From the NCBI RefSeq assembly GCF_023856365.1, contig NC_064536.1, positions 38,184,776 to 38,248,775 of the forward strand: 64,000 nt of DNA, written 5' to 3'. The position numbers and the translations under genes were made by a program. Shown piece after piece: positions 33,681 to 43,893 of this stretch. This stretch comes from Brienomyrus brachyistius. Taxonomy: Eukaryota > Chordata > Actinopteri > Osteoglossiformes > Mormyridae. The notes below the pieces were generated by a model. It ran no database searches, was not told where the DNA came from, and worked only from the letters and a program-made list of their open reading frames with translations. How positions within the stretch are numbered: position 1 is the stretch's first letter; every line of letters starts with the position of its first letter.

Positions 33681-35004
33681 ATATAAATGTGCAGGTACTA
33701 CCTTGACAATTATACCGGAATCAGTGGGGTTGGCACGGCAGGGTACTTTTTCCATGGTTGTCCAAAACGTTTTGATTAAATCATGGTGAACCCTGTAACA
33801 AAACTAAGTTTTTGTTCAATGCACCACCAGTTTCAAGTGAAGGTCGTAACCCTAAACCATATGTTCAATCTCAATGTAAGGGTGATCTGGGAGTATGAGT
33901 GGTGTAAACTACAAACTTAAAATGCTGATGGCCATCTTGAGGGAATTTGACTTTCCAGAATGCTTCAACACCCATCAGGTTCTGTTTGGTGGCAGAACTA
34001 AAGTCTTGCAATTGTACAGTCGTGGCCAAAAGTTTTGAGAATGACACAAATATTGATTTTCAAAGTTTGCTGCTACAGTGTTTGTAGCTCATTTCGTCAG
34101 ATGTTTATATGGTATACTGAAGTATAATTACAAGCATTCAATGAGTGTCAAAGGTTTTTATTGACAATTACATTAAGTTTATGCAAAGAGTCAGTTTTTG
34201 CAGTGTTGGCCCTTCTTTTTCAAGACCTCTGCAATTTGTCCTGACATGCTGTCAATCAACTTCTGGGCCAAATCCTGACTGATGGCAGCTCATTCTCGCA
34301 AAATCAATGTTTGGAGTTTGTCATTTGTTTGTTCACCCACCTCTTGAGGATTGACCACAAGTTCTCAGTGGGATTAAGGTCTGGGTAGTTTCCTGGCCAT
34401 GGACCCAAAATGATGATGTTTTGTTCTCTGAGTCACTTAGTTATCACTTTTGCCTTATGGCACAGTGCCCCATCATGCTGGAAAAGGCATTGTTCATCAC
34501 CAAACTGTTCTTGGATGGTTGGGAGAAGTTGCTCTCAGAGGTTGTTTTGGTACCATTCTTTATTCATGGCTGTGTTCTTAGGTAAAATTGTGAGTGAGGC
34601 CACTCCCTTGGCTGAGAAGCAACTCCGCACATGAAACATCTCAGGATGCTTTACTGTTGGCATGACACAGGATTGATGGTAGCGCTCACCTTTTCTTCTC
34701 CAAACAATCATTTTTTCCGGATGCCCCACAGAATCAGAAAGGGGATTCATCAGAGAAAATGACTTTACCCCAGTCCTCAGCAGTCCAATCCCTGTACCTT
34801 TTGCAGAATATCAGTCTGACCTTGATGTTTTTATTGGAGAGAAGTTGCTTCTTTGCTGCCCTTCTTGACACCAGGCCATCCCCCAAAAGTCTTTGCCTCA
34901 CTGTGCATGCAGATGCACTCACACCTGCCTCCTGCCCTTCCTGAGAAAAGTCTGCACTGATGCTGTCTCAATCCCATAGCTGAATCAACTTTAGGAGACT
35001 AAAG

Positions 35005-35561
35005 CTCACGAAAGCGGCAGTTTTATACAAACTGCGGGGTAGGATAGGTTTGCCTTCCACTTTGAATAGGTCATTTTCTTGTATGGCCCCCCTCAATATC
35101 CACTTATCTTTTTCTGTCTTGGGGGCTTGTTGTTGTGCATCATGTAGAACATCCTGTTCTATGAGAAACAACCCCATGTCTGTTTTTTCAGGCATATGTT
35201 GGGCCGCTTCCTTTGCGGTTCGATCAGCGAACCCATTGCCTTTTGTTTCTTCTGAATTATCAATCTGATGTGCCTTGCATTTGCACAACGCGAGCCTTTT
35301 TGGTTTCTGTACAACGTCTAGTAATCGAAGTAGAAGTGCTGCATGTGTCAAGGTTGCTCCTTGAGAACTTTTAAACCCTCTGTTTTTCCACACTGCTGCG
35401 TGGTGGTGCACTGCAGAGAACACGTATTGACTGTCCGTATATACTGTAATCTCCTGTCCTTCATGTATTTCACAGGCTCTGATTACAGCATATAATTCTG
35501 CTGCTTGGGCTGAGCATGTGGATGGTAAGGCTCCTGCCTCTATTACTTTGTCTTTAGTCAC
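35005..35561 (-). pseudogene. ERV pol remnant: RNase H
   Basis: The frame shows retroviral RNase H features: AAELYAVIRACE (catalytic Glu), VYTDSQYVFSA (catalytic Asp) and a C-terminal GNGFADRTAKEA motif with the last Asp. It continues a little toward integrase and then runs into Tc1 sequence at about 35000. Stop codons separate it from the RT frame at 35627. RNase H would have removed RNA from RNA:DNA hybrids during reverse transcription. Not functional as it stands. Confidence 0.8.
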
Positions 35562-35626
35562 AACTGCGTATCCAACCTTATTTTTCCCGTATCTGTCTTT
35601 GGCTGCAGAGCCATCGACAAATAAGG

Positions 35627-36700
35627 TTACGGCGCTTGGAATTGGAGTGAGGCGCGAGGTTTTGTCTGTTCCTGTATTTCAGTTTTACAAGAATGTGCTT
35701 GTCCATCTGTTTCTAAGGGGAGAAGTGTACTGGGGTTCAGTGGACCGCATCTCTGTAGGGTTATATTTGGTTGCGAAAGCAGAAGTGATACCAAGGTTAA
35801 ATGTCTAGTATGTGTCAAGAACGGTAATGGTGTTTGCAACAATATGTGAGATACCGCATGTGGCACTTTTAAGGTCAAAGGGTGGCATAACACTAATTCT
35901 GCTGATATTTTTACTGCCTCAGCAGCTGCCGCGCAGGCTTGTAAGCAATTTGGGAATCCTGCAGCCACAGCGTCTAACCGTTTGGAGTAAAACGCTAACG
36001 GTCTGTGTTTCGACCCGAAGGGTTGGGTAAGCATGGCTTTCATATACCCGTCTTGTGCATCTACACACAGTGTGAATGGTAGGTCGTAATTTGGTAAGGC
36101 CAGCACTACATCCGTCTGTAACATGTGTTTCAGTCTGCTGAACGCCGCTTCTCCTTCGGGGGTCCATTGTATATGGTCTTTAAGGGTCATGTCTTTCCCA
36201 TATATTAACTCCTGTAAGGGTTGTGCTAACGCTGCGTAGTCTGGTAGCCATTCCCTACAATAATTACACAACCCGAGGAAAGACATCATCTGTTTCTTTG
36301 TTACTGGTTTAGGAACTGTTTTAATGGCTTGTTTACGAGTTTCTAAAAGTGCTTTCCCATCCCCGGTAAGATAATGGCCTAAGTATTTCACTCTTTCCTG
36401 ACAGTATTGTAATTTCTCCTTTGAGGCCTTGTGTCCCGTTTTGTACAAATGTTGGAGCACTGCCAAGGTCGTCTGTCTGCAATGTTCCTTTGAGTCTGCT
36501 GCTATCAGAATGTCATCCACGTATAGCAGGATCTGACTGTGCGCTGGCACTGGGCACGTTTGCATAGAATGGCGTAACGCCATAGTGTATACATGAGGGC
36601 TCTCGGAAAACCCTTGTGGTAGCCGGGTATACGTGTATTTCTTCCCTTTATACGTAAACCCAAACAGATTCTGTGAGTCTTTATGAAGTGGACTAATATT
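35627..36700 (-). pseudogene. ERV pol remnant: reverse transcriptase
   Basis: Contains the RT catalytic motif LLYVDDILIA near 36513-36540, then SFLGLCNYCREWLPDY and the connection domain. The fingers and part of the palm are missing because of the join to gag near 36700. The frame ends in stops before RNase H. The YVDD form is typical of gamma-like retroviruses. Confidence 0.85.
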
Positions 36701-37344
36701 GTGGCTGGTGGGGCCTGGCCCTCTTCACCTGGGGCTGTACGGGGATTTGCAACCTCTACCATGGGAGCAAGCAATTCGGATTCATCTTCGGACTCCGATC
36801 GGTGCCATTGTGTTTTTTTATTCTCGGGATTTATTCGCATTCGTAAATGCGGGTCTGTCGCTCTCGTTTGGTGTGGCCTTGCACTCCCTCCTTCAGCTCC
36901 CCGCACAGCAGGAAGTGGGAGGTCTGGCATGTTATGATATGGTGGGGGATGCTGTAGTACTGGTGGGCCGTCCGCTGGTGTCTGCGGGGGAGCAGACGGC
37001 GGTGTTTCCTCGTCTATGTTAACAAGGGCCGCTTGCAGCGTCTCCTTTTTCTTTTCCTGTTTCTTTTTCCTGGCCATATCTCGAAGTTTGCTTTGTTCTA
37101 ACCATGCGTTAGATAAGACATATTCTCGCCTTTTCTGTACTCTATCCTTGCCCGTACAGCGGCTCGACATCATTTCTAATTTCAATTCTGTTTGTAATTT
37201 CAGTATACCCTCTGTATTCAGAGTTCCTGAAAACCCATGCTTTTTTCGCCACTTTTGGTTGCTTATTATTCCTGCCCCCTCCTTATACTTTTCCATGAAT
37301 TTCTCATCACCCGCCAATTCTACCTTGCTTTGACTCTGTCCCAT
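36700..37344 (-). pseudogene. ERV gag remnant (N-terminal part)
   Basis: Starts MGQSQSK, with Gly2 suited to N-myristoylation as in retroviral matrix. A basic stretch rich in Lys and Arg follows, then a Pro-rich region with PPPYHNMP, a PPPY-type late-domain motif. Capsid and nucleocapsid are absent: the frame passes directly into reverse transcriptase near 36700 through a deletion. Confidence 0.75.
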
Positions 37345-37791
37345 TATTGTATATACAAAAAATAATAAACCCTAAGTGCAAGTCCCTGGCATGAGACCTC
37401 GGGAGGATACTGGCACGGCCTTCTACTGTCCTTTAAAGAGACAGCGGTGTCAGTTTTCAGAGGTGAAACCCGTCCTTTTTCCCTTGGTCACCAGTATGTT
37501 GTTGCACCTAGGTCGGGTGTATGGGGCTGCTAATGCCCTCTCACTCACACCCGCTTTCCCTGCTGCAGCGTCGTGCTTCTCACCTGGTCCTTCCTTTATG
37601 ACGAAGTGGTTCTAGTTCTTGTCCGGGGACCCGTCAGGCGCCAGCCCAGCCGTCAGGGAACGGTTCTAACCACCGGCCTGTGGCGAATTCACGTCGCAGG
37701 TCTTTCACTCACTCCCTATGAGCGAGACTGTTGACAGCTTTCGGTGTCGTTCGTCGGCGGACTGGTCGGCGCCCTCTGGTATCTCTCCGGA

Positions 37792-37808
37792 TCCGGCTCG
37801 AAGGACCA
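37792..37808 (-). promoter_or_regulatory. ERV primer binding site, tRNA-Tyr type
   Basis: On the - strand TGGTCCTTCGAGCCGGA lies five bases inside the LTR. It is the complement of a tRNA 3' end TCCGGCTCGAAGGACCA, which fits vertebrate tRNA-Tyr plus CCA. Confidence 0.75.
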
Positions 37809-37813
37809 AGTTA

Positions 37814-38328
37814 TGTTGGAGAAAGCGCCGTAGCTTTCACTCCTACAATCTCCTGTGTGAGGAAGCGCCGCAGCTTACTACTCACACACTTCCACTTCTA
37901 GGACCCAGGAAGAACGAGACAGCACACGTCTTTCTATTTTACTTGCGCAAGGGTGCCCACTCAGGTGCAACAGACAATATCTGCGCCTCTGTCGAGTGTC
38001 ACACAGGACAGTCCCTTGGCTTCTTTATTTATAGGGTAGGGGAGGGGTACATGGGTGTGGTCTTAAGCTAGTTAATGCTATGTAAGGTCTTCCTGCAACA
38101 GAGTTAATACATAGCATTACATTCCTCAAGGTGGGCCCCCTGCTATGTCGACAGATGTTATCTCCTTTCTCTCTCGAGGCCTCTCATTCCTGCGTCACAA
38201 TCTATTACGTCCCTGAAGAGAACATCCTGTCTGCACTTCTCTCTGGGCCATGGGTTAGTTTTCAGGGTTTGTACGTACATACGTTAAGAGAGTGATAATA
38301 TGATAAAACGAACAAAAATATTCTAACA
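37814..38328 (-). repeat. ERV 5' LTR
   Basis: 515 bp, on the - strand opening TGTTAG and ending CCAACA. It contains CCCTATAAATAAAG, a combined TATA-like and AATAAA-like site. It abuts the primer binding site on one side and the GAGAC duplication within Tc1 on the other. Confidence 0.85.
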
Positions 38329-38934
38329 GAGACGGTCCTAGCGTTTGCTGGACTTTCTTGGGCACCCTGAAGCCTTCTTCACAACAATTGAATCTTGAAG
38401 TTCTTGATGATCTGATAAATGGTTGATTTAGGTGCAATCTTACCAGCAGCAATATCCTTGCTTGTGAAGCCCTTTTTCTGTGCAAAGCAAGGATGACTGA
38501 ATAGTTTCCTTGTAGGTAACCATGGTTCATAAAGGAAGAACAATGATTTCAAGCACCACCTTCCACCACTACCTGTGTTAATGAGAGAATCACTGAAATT
38601 ATGTCAACAGGTCCTTTTGTGACAGGGCTGAGATGCAGTAGAAATAGGTTATTTAGGATTAAGCTAATTTTCATGGCAAAGAGGGACTTTAATTAATTTA
38701 AACAATTACTACAATTAATTGCAATTCATCTGATCACTCTTCACAACATTCTGGTGTATATGCAAATTGCCATCATAAAAACTGAGGCAACAGACTTTGC
38801 GAAAATCAGTATTTGTTTCATTCTCAAAACTTTGGCCACGACTGTATTGTATGAATACTTTGCAGCATCTGCTGTGAAGCTGAAAACTAGGGATGCTGCT
38901 GTGACATGTACATAAAGGGAATCCTATGGCACTG

Positions 38935-39221
38935 TGTCACGCCCAGCTCGTCCGCTCCTCGTGTGTGCCACGCCCCCCTGATTATCCACGTGTGCTTCCC
39001 TGATTGTGCCCAGCTGTGTCTGATTATTTTCAACCAGTCCTGTCTTTTTAAGTCCATGTCTTGCCTGAGTCCTTCGTCTGTCATTGATGTTAGTCGTCGT
39101 GAGATGTTCCCTGCACCCTGTTCGCTAAATAAATCCCCGTTCACCCTGCTTTTGCCTGCTCGCCTGCTTCCTACTTGCTCGCCTGCCAGCGCGTTCACCC
39201 GCTTCCCGGGCGATCACAACA
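38935..39221 (+). mobile_element. Solo LTR (same family as 42934-43218)
   Basis: 287 bp from TGTCACGCCC to ATCACAACA, flanked by CACTG at 38930-38934 and 39222-39226. It has an AATAAA at about 39127 and shares long runs such as GTGTGCCACGCCCCC and GTCATTGATGTTAGTCG with the LTR at 42934. No internal region remains. Confidence 0.85.
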
Positions 39222-39226
39222 CACTG

Positions 39227-40314
39227 TGACATGTTAATGTGTTTATTGCAGCATTCACTGCAGCGTACAGGTTTGTGCTTCACAGCCTCATGGATCGCTT
39301 AGGTATGTATCACGTTTCAGAAATTTCAGTCCCACATGGTATTCTGGGTTGCGACGTCACTGGAGTTACCATGCAATGCTCCCCAAACGTCAAGCTAACA
39401 TCCCCTCTATAGTGGTACACAGATAGCTTGCGTCTCCTCCCAGCACTGGATCAAACCGCACATACACTTTATACAGCCTTCATTTTATGGGTTTGGCCAC
39501 TTGCAAGCAGGCCCCCACTCAGCTGTAGCTTTTTGTGGTTTTCCTGTTCTGTCTGTCAAGCTCGCTCTAAACTTACATTTCTGTTCTCTAGATTGCATTT
39601 CTGCTCAATCTAATGAGCACATATTGCTACACTAAGCTTAACTCTTAATTGTCTTTAGCTAACATTCTTGGGAGTTAGCTGCTTAACACACAGGCACTCT
39701 TGCATCAGTATATAAAGGTACATTCTAAAAGCTTATTACAAAACACCCCTCTGATTAATTTTTCTCTCACACACAACACAGACTCTGTCATCTTTATCAG
39801 CAAACCTGGGTGTTAGATGCCTCCTTTGGGGGATTTTCTTGGGGAGTTGACCAGTGACCTGGACTCAGATGACCACATTGTTGAATTTGTCTCAGGGGGT
39901 CCTAAAATGGACATATACAGAACGCTGGAGGGTAAAACATACACGAAAATGAATAGTATCACCCTGCATTATACCAACTCAAAAAGTAATCAATCTTGCA
40001 TCCCTCACAGACTTGCTGCATGACTTTGCCAGTAGCCCACAGGGCCCCACTGAATGATTAGGACAACAACACAGCAGATCGTCCAGGATAAGAGAGAGTT
40101 CCAGCTGAAAATGAAGACAGTCAGCAAATGCTTCAAAGTTGTGCACACTAAGCACCAACCTCTGCCAGACTACACCGCTTTATCTCAAGGCTTATAGCAG
40201 CGGATTTAACAATTGACTTCAGCACCCATTTTTGTGTGTTGTGCCAGGGCTGAACACTCTAAAAGAGTGTTAGAAAATGCTGATTACACATTGTCCAAAG
40301 TGCCTGAGTGCACC
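39227..40314. other. Intergenic, nothing recognised
   Basis: Short open frames only. No supportable gene, RNA gene or bounded repeat. Confidence 0.45.
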
Positions 40315-40366
40315 AGATTATATTATATTATATTAGATTAGATTAGATTAGATTAGATTAGATTAG
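40315..40366. repeat. (AGATT)n microsatellite
   Basis: ATATT units turn into GATTA units; about ten pentamers. It abuts the LINE fragment that follows. Confidence 0.9.
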
Positions 40367-40367
40367 C

Positions 40368-40800
40368 AGTACTGCTTCCACAAGACCGTTGTCCAACCGG
40401 TTGACCTCTTTGGTACGGAGTGCTGGCCTGCAACAATGAAGCATGTGCAGTCGCTGCACATCATGGAGATGCGGATGCTGCATTGGAGCATGGGTTTGAC
40501 CTGACTGTACCATGTGATGGAGGAAGACGTATGGCGTGTGATGGGAGTGGCACCCGTCACGAATAAGATGGCAGAAGCACGCTTGTGATGGCATGGCCAC
40601 ATGACGAGGAGGAACGACCAGAAAATCAGATGGAAAATGGCCGCGTGGAAGGCCGGAGAAGCAGTGGCCAGATCGGCTGAGCGAGGACATTACGGAAGTC
40701 AGATGACTGAAGAAGCCTTGGACAGGAAGGAGCGGAGGAAGATGTGCTGAAAAGCAAAGCCAGTGAAAATGCGGGATAAACACTAGGAAGAGGAAAATAA
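40368..40800 (+). mobile_element. RTE-like LINE fragment
   Basis: Forward-strand translation gives LYGTECWPATMKHVQSLH, MEMRMLHW and, after a stop, VMGVAPVTNKMAEARL and WHGHMTRRN, the C-terminal signature of RTE-type non-LTR polymerases. Both ends are missing and stops are present. Confidence 0.7.
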
Positions 40801-41037
40801 TCCAGCCCGTTTGCTTCACTCTCAAATGGGCTACCTGACCACTGGCTATAACAAGGGCAAGGTAAATATTTTGCATACAAACATTTCAACAGAGCAGTTT
40901 GTGTCCAGTCTAGCTTGAAGCAAAGTCAATGATGCATAATAGCACGTAGGGAGAAGAAGACGAAAAGCTAAATTATCTTTGAGGGTCTATGACCTGTTCT
41001 TCCTTAGCATTTATATGTAAAGCATGACTGAAAATAG

Positions 41038-42831
41038 AACAAGGAAATTTACGAGCTGCCGCCCCATGCACAGCACCAGTACCGCCCCAAAGAACTGAGT
41101 ACTCGGGGCGGTATCCGCGCTGGTGGAGATGCGATCCCGCGAGTGCCCCGTTTCTTAAAGGGGACAGCGATCGCGCCTTCGATACCCAACTGGCCAGTCC
41201 CTCCTGTCGAGGCAAACCCCTTGCCTCGATCTGAGAAAGAACTGTTGGCGCATAAGTTCTTCGCCCTCCAGGGCTTGTTTTGGAGGGTGATCGCGGACCC
41301 CGCAATTCCCAAGGGTCCCACAGCGGCGCATCTCACGGCAAGACTCCAGCGAGGATTCGAGTTGTTCAACCCCAGGTCGGGACCGGACGATCTCGAGCGC
41401 CTCGCAGAAGATCTACAGGAGCTACTCAATCTAAGAGAGGCTCCTGATCCCCTGACGACGCAGCCGCTTCCGCCAACTACGGAAACCCCTTCTCTGCAGC
41501 CTGCTGTCACTAAGCAGGTCCTTCCTCTACCCGCGGACCCGGCTCCCGCACAGGCGCCACAACCAACGCCTGCGCGGCCGTCTCCGCTGATTACTGCGGC
41601 CCGTAAGCCCGGGCCTCTACCTGCGCTGCCATCTGCGCAGCCTGCGCAGCCATCGTCGCTTGCGCAGCCACCTACGCAGCCAGCGCAGCCCTCGCCTGCA
41701 GCAGCTCCAGAGGCGCCCCCACTGCAGCCACCTGCAGCTCCCGGGCCGGCGCCCCCACTGCAGCCACCTGCAGCTCCCGGGCCGGCGCCCCCACTGCAGC
41801 CACCTGCAGCTCCCGGGCCGGCGCCCCCACTGCAGCCAGCTCCAAGTCCTGACCGCGCTCCAAGTCCTGACCGCGCTCCAAGTCCTGACCGCGCTCCAGC
41901 AGCTCCCGGGCCGGCGCCCCCACAGCCGGCTGACCCTGTTCTGGTCCCTGACCGTGCCCCAGTTCCTGTCGCCCTAGTCCCCGAGGTGGTCCCGGAGGAC
42001 TCCAACGTGGCTCCTCCCTCTTCGGAGGTGGAGGAGCTGGAATGGGACCCCTCGGGGATCACACTTGTGACACCTTTGCCCTTGCCCCGGCGCGAGAGAC
42101 CCCGGACTAAGGCCTATATGTCTGTGTCCTGCAAAGGGAGAGGGCACAGACGCAGGGCTGGGGTCCCGCCCGCCCTGCCCCCTGGCTCGCCCTCCCTCGC
42201 CTGCGCTCTGGCTCGGTTGGCGCCTGCGGGTCGGATGTTGCCTGCGGGTCTCCCTCCGAGGCCTCGTCGCCCTGCCTCGCTCCCCTCTCCAGGGCCTGGT
42301 CGGTCACCTGCGGGCTCCCTGACGGCGGCTCCTCGGTCGCCTGCGGCGGCTCCCCCCCTCGCCTTACCTTCGCCCTGGCCCCTTCCAGCTCCCTCGTCCC
42401 CTTCCCCGGTGCTCCCTCCTGCTCCCTCCCTGGCCCCTCCGCGGGTCCCTCACCCTGTCTCCTCTGCCCCTTCACGGTCCCCTCCGGTTCCGGCCTCCCA
42501 GCCGCCTGCGGCCCCTCCCGTCGCCCGCTGGGTCTCCCTCGGGCTCCCCTTTGTTCCCCCGCCTTCTCTCCTGCCCTGGTCCCTCCTTCGTTTGCTTCCC
42601 CTTTCTTGGTCCCGCCTGTCTCTGCTCCCCCTCGCTTTGTTCCTCCCGTCTCTGCTCCTTGTCCTTCTCTGTTCCCTTCGTTCACTCCTGGTCCTTTTTG
42701 TTCCTCCTGTTCCCGCTGTGTCCCCTTTCCTGGTTTGTCTTTCTGCCTTCCCTGTCCTGTGTCGGCTCCTGTCTCACGTCCTGTCGCTTGCCCTGTTTTG
42801 TGCCTCGGTCCTGTTTCCCGTCTCTCGTTGA
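41038..42831 (+). CDS. Unknown proline-rich ORF of the LTR element
   Basis: The frame is open for about 597 codons from just after a TAG at 41035; the first in-frame GTG is at 41143 and the first ATG only at 42118, so it probably lost its start with the element's 5' end. The N-terminal third has a hydrophobic and acidic-helical segment (ELLAHKFFALQGLFWRVIAD ... LERLAEDLQELL). Then comes Pro/Ala/Gln-rich sequence with about 3.5 copies of a 12-residue unit (PPLQPPAAPGPA) and three SPDRAP units, then an Arg/Pro-rich tail. It could be a Gag-like or accessory protein. I do not recognise it and propose no function. Confidence 0.4.
   Translation, partial: NKEIYELPPHAQHQYRPKELSTRGGIRAGGDAIPRVPRFLKGTAIAPSIPNWPVPPVEANPLPRSEKELLAHKFFALQGLFWRVIADPAIPKGPTAAHLTARLQRGFELFNPRSGPDDLERLAEDLQELLNLREAPDPLTTQPLPPTTETPSLQPAVTKQVLPLPADPAPAQAPQPTPARPSPLITAARKPGPLPALPSAQPAQPSSLAQPPTQPAQPSPAAAPEAPPLQPPAAPGPAPPLQPPAAPGPAPPLQPPAAPGPAPPLQPAPSPDRAPSPDRAPSPDRAPAAPGPAPPQPADPVLVPDRAPVPVALVPEVVPEDSNVAPPSSEVEELEWDPSGITLVTPLPLPRRERPRTKAYMSVSCKGRGHRRRAGVPPALPPGSPSLACALARLAPAGRMLPAGLPPRPRRPASLPSPGPGRSPAGSLTAAPRSPAAAPPLALPSPWPLPAPSSPSPVLPPAPSLAPPRVPHPVSSAPSRSPPVPASQPPAAPPVARWVSLGLPFVPPPSLLPWSLLRLLPLSWSRLSLLPLALFLPSLLLVLLCSLRSLLVLFVPPVPAVSPFLVCLSAFPVLCRLLSHVLSLALFCASVLFPVSR
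41713..41897. repeat. Coding minisatellites, 36 bp and 18 bp units
   Basis: The 36 bp unit starting GCGCCCCCACTGCAGCC repeats at 41713, 41749, 41785 and partly at 41821. It is followed by three 18 bp CCAAGTCCTGACCGCGCT units to 41897. Both lengths are multiples of three, so the reading frame is kept. Confidence 0.95.
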
Positions 42832-42933
42832 TGGTTCTGTTTTTTTTTGCTCCAGGTCCCGGTTCCCGTGTCCCGTCTGTCGCCTCCTCCCTGGCGCGCC
42901 CGGTGAAGTGCGCCTTTGGGGGGGGGGTTCTGT

Positions 42934-43218
42934 CATGCCCTGCTCGTCGGCTCCTCCTGTGTGCCACGCCCCCTGCTTACCCACGTGTGTTTCCTGGATT
43001 GTACCCAGCTGTGTCTGCTAATTTTCAATCAGTCCTGTGTATTTCAGTCCGTGTCTTACCCGAGTCCTTTGTCCGTCATTGATGTCAGTCGATGTTCGTG
43101 CCCTGGTCCCTGAGATTAAACCCCTCGTTTGCCCTGATTCTCGGCTGTCTGCCTGCTTCTTACCCGCCTGCCCGCACGATCGCCGCTCTGCCCGCGATCG
43201 CTGCCGTCTCCCGTGACA
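42934..43218 (+). repeat. 3' LTR of the proline-rich-ORF element
   Basis: Begins TGTCATGCCC directly after the polypurine tract and ends CCGTGACA. The SINE inserted at its edge duplicated CCGTGACATCTT, so the LTR end is seen on both sides of that SINE. Confidence 0.75.
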
Positions 43219-43222
43219 TCTT

Positions 43223-43577
43223 CCATCCATCCATTTTCCAAACCGCTTATCCTATTGGGTCGCGGGGGGTCCGGAGCCTATCCCGGAAGCAATGGGCACG
43301 AGGCTGGGAACAACCCAGGATGGGGGGCCAGCCCATCGCAGGGCACACTCACACACCATTCACTCTCACATGCATTCCTACGGGCAATTTAGCAAGTCCA
43401 ATTAGCCTCAGCATGTTTTTGGACTGTGGGGGGAAACCGGAGTACCCGGAGGAAACCCCACGACGACATGGGGAGAACATGCAAACTCCACACACATGTG
43501 ACCCAGGCGGAGATTCGAACCCGGGTCCCAGAGGTGTGAGGCAACAGTGCTAACCACTGCACCACCATGCCGCCCCC
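43223..43577 (-). repeat. tRNA-derived SINE with target-site duplication
   Basis: Read in reverse: GGCGGCATGGTGGTGCAGTG head, box-A-like TGGTTAGCAC, box B GGGTTCGAATC, and a 3' tail of ATGG/ATGGATGG. CCGTGACATCTT flanks both sides (43211-43222 and 43578-43589). This is the cleanest member; other copies are at 2541, 30355, 45160 and 51128. Confidence 0.9.
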
Positions 43578-43893
43578 CCGTGACATCTTATGCATACTAA
43601 ATGTTTTGCTATTGCACAACTTATAATGCAATTACATATAATAATTTCCATACAAATAACAAGTGCTTCTCAGAGCTTTGGACCACCTTCTCAGAAGTCC
43701 TGCACCCTCTCCTCCACCTCAAGCAGCTCAACGGACTCCAGGCTCAACCACAGGTTTCTCACTCTCTAGTTTCGCTAGGCCACCTGCCTTAATGCAACTC
43801 AAATGGCCTGCTGCTGAACCCCTGAGCATGTGGTGAGGAAGAGAAGCACACACACACAGAGTTGTACATCCTCGTTATAAATAAAGCCTAAGA

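Larger units (their letters stand above)
35000..38328 (-). mobile_element. Defective endogenous retrovirus (single LTR, gag and pol remnants)
   Basis: Order on the - strand: one LTR (37814-38328), tRNA-Tyr-type primer site (37792-37808), leader, gag start at 37344, an internal deletion joining gag to reverse transcriptase near 36700, RT thumb and connection, and RNase H ending near 35005. Protease, most of gag, integrase, env and the 3' LTR are missing. The 5 bp GAGAC occurs at both edges (34995-34999 and 38329-38333) inside the Tc1 host element. Gag with an N-terminal MGQ and the overall pol pattern suggest a class I (gamma- or epsilon-like) fish retrovirus; this is inference. The element cannot move on its own. 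Confidence 0.85.
34017..38844 (-). mobile_element. Tc1/mariner element interrupted by an endogenous retrovirus
   Basis: Inverted ends CAGTCGTGGCCAAAAGTTTT and, in reverse at the right end, CAGTCGTGGCCAAAGTTTTG are flanked by TA at 34015-34016 and 38845-38846. Without the insert at 35000-38328 the element is about 1.5 kb, normal for Tc1. Reverse-strand frames encode broken pieces of a DDE transposase: an N-terminal helix-turn-helix region near 38340-38530, then ASACTVRQRLLGDGLVSRR and DWTAEDWGKVIFSDES at 34734-34922, and further C-terminal pieces at 34535-34750. Frameshifts and stops show it is inactive. Confidence 0.9.
41038..43218 (+). mobile_element. LTR retroelement, 5' truncated, with a long proline-rich ORF
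   Basis: A GC-rich element opens at about 41038 without a 5' LTR. It holds one long open frame, then a TTTGGGGGGGGG polypurine tract at about 42917, then an LTR at 42934-43218 (TGTCATGCCC to GTGACA), split near its end by a SINE. The LTR matches the solo LTR at 38935. No protease, RT or integrase is visible, so the copy is non-autonomous or truncated. Its right edge coincides with the left edge of duplicated block A. Confidence 0.7.

Noticed and set aside
41049..42062. 337-codon reverse ORF rich in Gly, Ala and Ser
   Set aside because: It is the antisense shadow of the GC-rich tandem repeats in the forward proline-rich ORF; no domain and no independent signal.
42107..42967. 286-codon reverse ORF, Gly/Arg/Glu-rich
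   Set aside because: Same GC-rich LTR element read backwards through the polypurine tract and LTR; composition-driven.
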